Below are positions 7,532-9,069 of a DNA stretch of 9,069 nucleotides, piece by piece; position 1 is the stretch's first letter; every line of letters begins with the position of its first letter. The notes beneath the pieces were generated by a model that saw nothing but the letters and a program-made list of their open reading frames with translations, ran no database searches and was not told the origin of the DNA. Position numbers and translations under genes: made by a program. The stretch comes from an uncultured Eubacteriales bacterium (GTDB lineage Bacteria > Bacillota > Clostridia > Oscillospirales > Oscillospiraceae). Where the stretch lies: the NCBI GenBank assembly GCA_900321335.1, contig ONVR01000024.1, forward strand, positions 1 through 9,069. Reading direction: 5' to 3'.

Positions 7532-8344
7532 TCAGCCGTTGGCACAGGTCAGGCCGCCGTCTACCACACAGACGGCGCCCGTGATCATACGGGCCGCGGG
7601 AGAGGCCAGGAACACGGCATAGGCGCCCAGTTCAATGGGTTCGCCGAACCGGTGCATGGGCATGTTCCGGTCGATCTGCTCAAGGAAACTGGGGGGAAGA
7701 TCCGCATCCAGATCCGAGTGGAAGGGGCCGGGGGCGATGCAGTTGACCCGGATGCCCGCGTCTCCCAGCTCGATGGCCAGATAGCGGGTAAAATGGTCAA
7801 GGCCGGCCTTGGCGGTGTGGTAGGGCGGATTGGGGTGGTCCTTGCCGCCGCCTACCCGGTGGCCGCCCACAGAGGAGGTGTTGATGATGGAGCCGCCCCG
7901 TCCGGCCTGTACCATATGGGGCGCGAAGGTGTGGATCATGTTGGCCACGCCGTTGAGGTCCGTGTTGAGGACCCGGTACCACTCCTTCATGCCCTCGTCC
8001 TGCAGGAAGGGGGTGGTGGTGGCGACGCCGGCGTTATTCACCAGCACGTCCAGATGATCGAAGAAGGCGAACACTTCCTGCTCCGCCTGCTTGACGCTGT
8101 CAATATCGGAGATGTCCACCCGGATACAGGTGGTGCGCACGCCGTATTGGGCGAGATCCTCCGCCACGGCGTCACCCATGGGCTTGTTCCGGCACAGGAT
8201 GGCCACGTTGGCCCCCGACTGGGCAAAAGCCGTTGCGATGCCCTTGCCGATGCCCCGGTTGCCGCCGGTGACGACCACGTTGAGCCCTTTGACGCTGAAG
8301 GCGTCCTCCATTGAGGTGATGGGGGGCAGATGTACGATGGACAT
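7532..8344 (-). CDS. SDR-family NAD(P)-dependent oxidoreductase
   Basis: A 270-residue classical short-chain dehydrogenase/reductase, a soluble enzyme that interconverts an alcohol and a ketone with NAD(H) or NADP(H). Visible motifs: the dinucleotide-binding TGGNRGIG (26-33), Asp77 in RVDISD, NNAG (103-106), catalytic Ser158, and YHTAK with Tyr175 and Lys179. The cofactor-loop segment PGPFHSD (205-211) and the C-terminal ITGAVCVVDGG (254-264) are also present. The serine-to-tyrosine spacing is 17 rather than FabG's 13, and the usual catalytic-tetrad Asn is Asp129 (NTDLNG). Such features occur in polyol and gluconate-type SDRs, which tentatively favours a sugar-acid or polyol substrate over fatty-acid synthesis. 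The leader of about 20 residues before the Rossmann fold is slightly long. AAAGGAGG lies 8 bases before the ATG at 8344. Flanked by an MFS gene (60 bases upstream) and an SLC13 gene (37 bases downstream), it probably acts on an imported compound. Confidence 0.93.
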   Translation of the reverse strand: MSIVHLPPITSMEDAFSVKGLNVVVTGGNRGIGKGIATAFAQSGANVAILCRNKPMGDAVAEDLAQYGVRTTCIRVDISDIDSVKQAEQEVFAFFDHLDVLVNNAGVATTTPFLQDEGMKEWYRVLNTDLNGVANMIHTFAPHMVQAGRGGSIINTSSVGGHRVGGGKDHPNPPYHTAKAGLDHFTRYLAIELGDAGIRVNCIAPGPFHSDLDADLPPSFLEQIDRNMPMHRFGEPIELGAYAVFLASPAARMITGAVCVVDGGLTCANG

Positions 8345-8370
8345 ATACAGTTCCTCCTTTTCAAATGCGT

Positions 8371-8385
8371 CTCCCCAGAGGGGAG
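8371..8385 (-). other. Intercistronic hairpin between the MFS and SDR genes
   Basis: CTCCCC (8371-8376) and GGGGAG (8380-8385) form a perfect, GC-rich 6-bp stem with a 3-base loop. It lies 10 bases before the SDR ribosome site on the transcript and is not followed by a T-run. It is most likely an mRNA stability or processing element, not a terminator. Confidence 0.4.
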
Positions 8386-8404
8386 GGATAACTCCCGATT
8401 CGGA

Positions 8405-9069
8405 TCAGCCCTTGGTGTCCAGCTCTTTGGGCATGAAATACACGCCGATGATCCAGACCACAGAGGCGATGCCGAGAATGATAAAGTAAACGCCGCGATT
8501 GGCTCCGGCGATGGCGGAGGCCACATAGGTGGGCAGCACCACGCCGCCGAGGAGCTCCAGGGTGGCGATCAGGCCGCCGGCCGTGCCTGCGTAGAGGGGC
8601 CCGATGCCGGGCAGGCGAATGGCCACGGAGAGAATCTGGGCCATGCCGCTGCCGAAGGTGTAGCCCGTGAGCACCAGGCCCACGTACAGCCAGATGCCGG
8701 GCAGGCGCCAGGCAAAGCAGCAGCCGAGAACGCTCACGGCGCCGCAGATCATCAGCACCAGCCGGAACTTACCGGTTTTCAGCGAGATGGTGGGGGTCAG
8801 CAGGCTTCCCAGGAGGTTTCCTACCATGAGGAAGGCTCCGGCCACACCGGCCGCTGCCTCCGTAAAGCCCCGCTCCGCCACCAGTGCCGTGGGGATGGAT
8901 GAGCCCATGCCGGTCATGGCGCCGTTGAGGCAGAACATGACCAGGGCGGCCACCCACACATGGCGGTTTTTCAGGGCGGTCACAAGCGCCTGCCCCAAAG
9001 TCACGCTCTGGGCGGGGGCGGCCTGCTCGCCGCTTTCTCTGCGCTCCCGGACGCCGGGCATGACCACAA
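8405..9069 (-). CDS. MFS transporter, C-terminal half (5' end outside window)
   Basis: About 220 visible residues form the second half of a major facilitator superfamily permease. From the ATG at 9061 there are six hydrophobic segments (about 34-55, 71-92, 99-118, 122-146, 157-184 and 190-209). A charged, Ala/Gln-rich stretch precedes them and looks like the central cytoplasmic loop between the two six-helix halves. The segment LPGIGPLYAGTAGGL (150-164) and the short polar tail ending PKELDTKG are MFS-like. The frame is open to the right edge, so the GTG at 9067 and ATG at 9061 are internal rather than true starts. It is the first visible gene of a probable operon with the SDR 60 bases downstream. 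The substrate cannot be read from this half; an organic anion would fit the context. The family call is good, the subfamily uncertain. Confidence 0.82.
   Translation of the reverse strand, partial: VVMPGVRERRESGEQAAPAQSVTLGQALVTALKNRHVWVAALVMFCLNGAMTGMGSSIPTALVAERGFTEAAAGVAGAFLMVGNLLGSLLTPTISLKTGKFRLVLMICGAVSVLGCCFAWRLPGIWLYVGLVLTGYTFGSGMAQILSVAIRLPGIGPLYAGTAGGLIATLELLGGVVLPTYVASAIAGANRGVYFIILGIASVVWIIGVYFMPKELDTKG

Noticed and set aside
5980..7584. A 534-codon plus-strand frame rich in His, Gln, Asp and Gly.
   Set aside because: It is antisense to the SLC13 transporter. The composition is what reversing hydrophobic membrane codons produces.
7250..8314. A 354-codon plus-strand frame opposite the SDR gene.
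   Set aside because: The minus strand holds a complete SDR with all motifs and a strong ribosome site. The plus-strand frame is a shadow.

Overview
The window is GC-rich (about 60% by eye) and, with high confidence, every real gene lies on the minus strand. The SecA, the lipoteichoic-acid-synthase-like enzyme and the strong AGGAGG ribosome binding sites point to a low-complexity Gram-positive, most likely a gut-type Clostridia/Oscillospiraceae relative. That placement is inferred from protein style and was not tested by a search.

In transcription order (right to left) the layout is as follows. (1) A probable four-gene operon at 9069-5186: the C-terminal half of an MFS transporter (5' end outside the window), a short-chain dehydrogenase (SDR), an SLC13/DASS-type anion transporter and a cytidylate-kinase-like protein, closed by a strong hairpin terminator. 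The gaps between these genes are 60, 37 and 67 bases, each holding a perfect inverted repeat. (2) A single gene for a membrane-anchored LTA-synthase-like phosphoglycerol transferase (5051-2862), with its own promoter and a strong terminator. (3) A single gene for an XRE-type repressor with an S24 (LexA-like) self-cleavage domain (2688-1936). A clean sigma-A-type promoter precedes it, and a 15-bp palindrome covers the -10 box. (4) secA from 1781 to the left edge, cut inside the conserved motif that follows the second helicase domain.

How the parts may work together: secA is housekeeping protein export, and the LTA-synthase-like enzyme builds or modifies the envelope. The S24 repressor looks self-regulating and could be inactivated by stress-induced cleavage. 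The four-gene operon looks like uptake and oxidation/reduction of an organic anion or polyol-derived acid, with a nucleotide-kinase-like protein of unknown purpose attached. There is no sign of a phage, transposon, CRISPR array, tRNA or rRNA. No gene-free stretch exceeds 300 bases (the largest is 5052-5255). The most interesting points are the make-up of the four-gene operon, the unusual binding-site residues of its SLC13 transporter and kinase-like protein, and the palindromic operator candidate of the S24 repressor.
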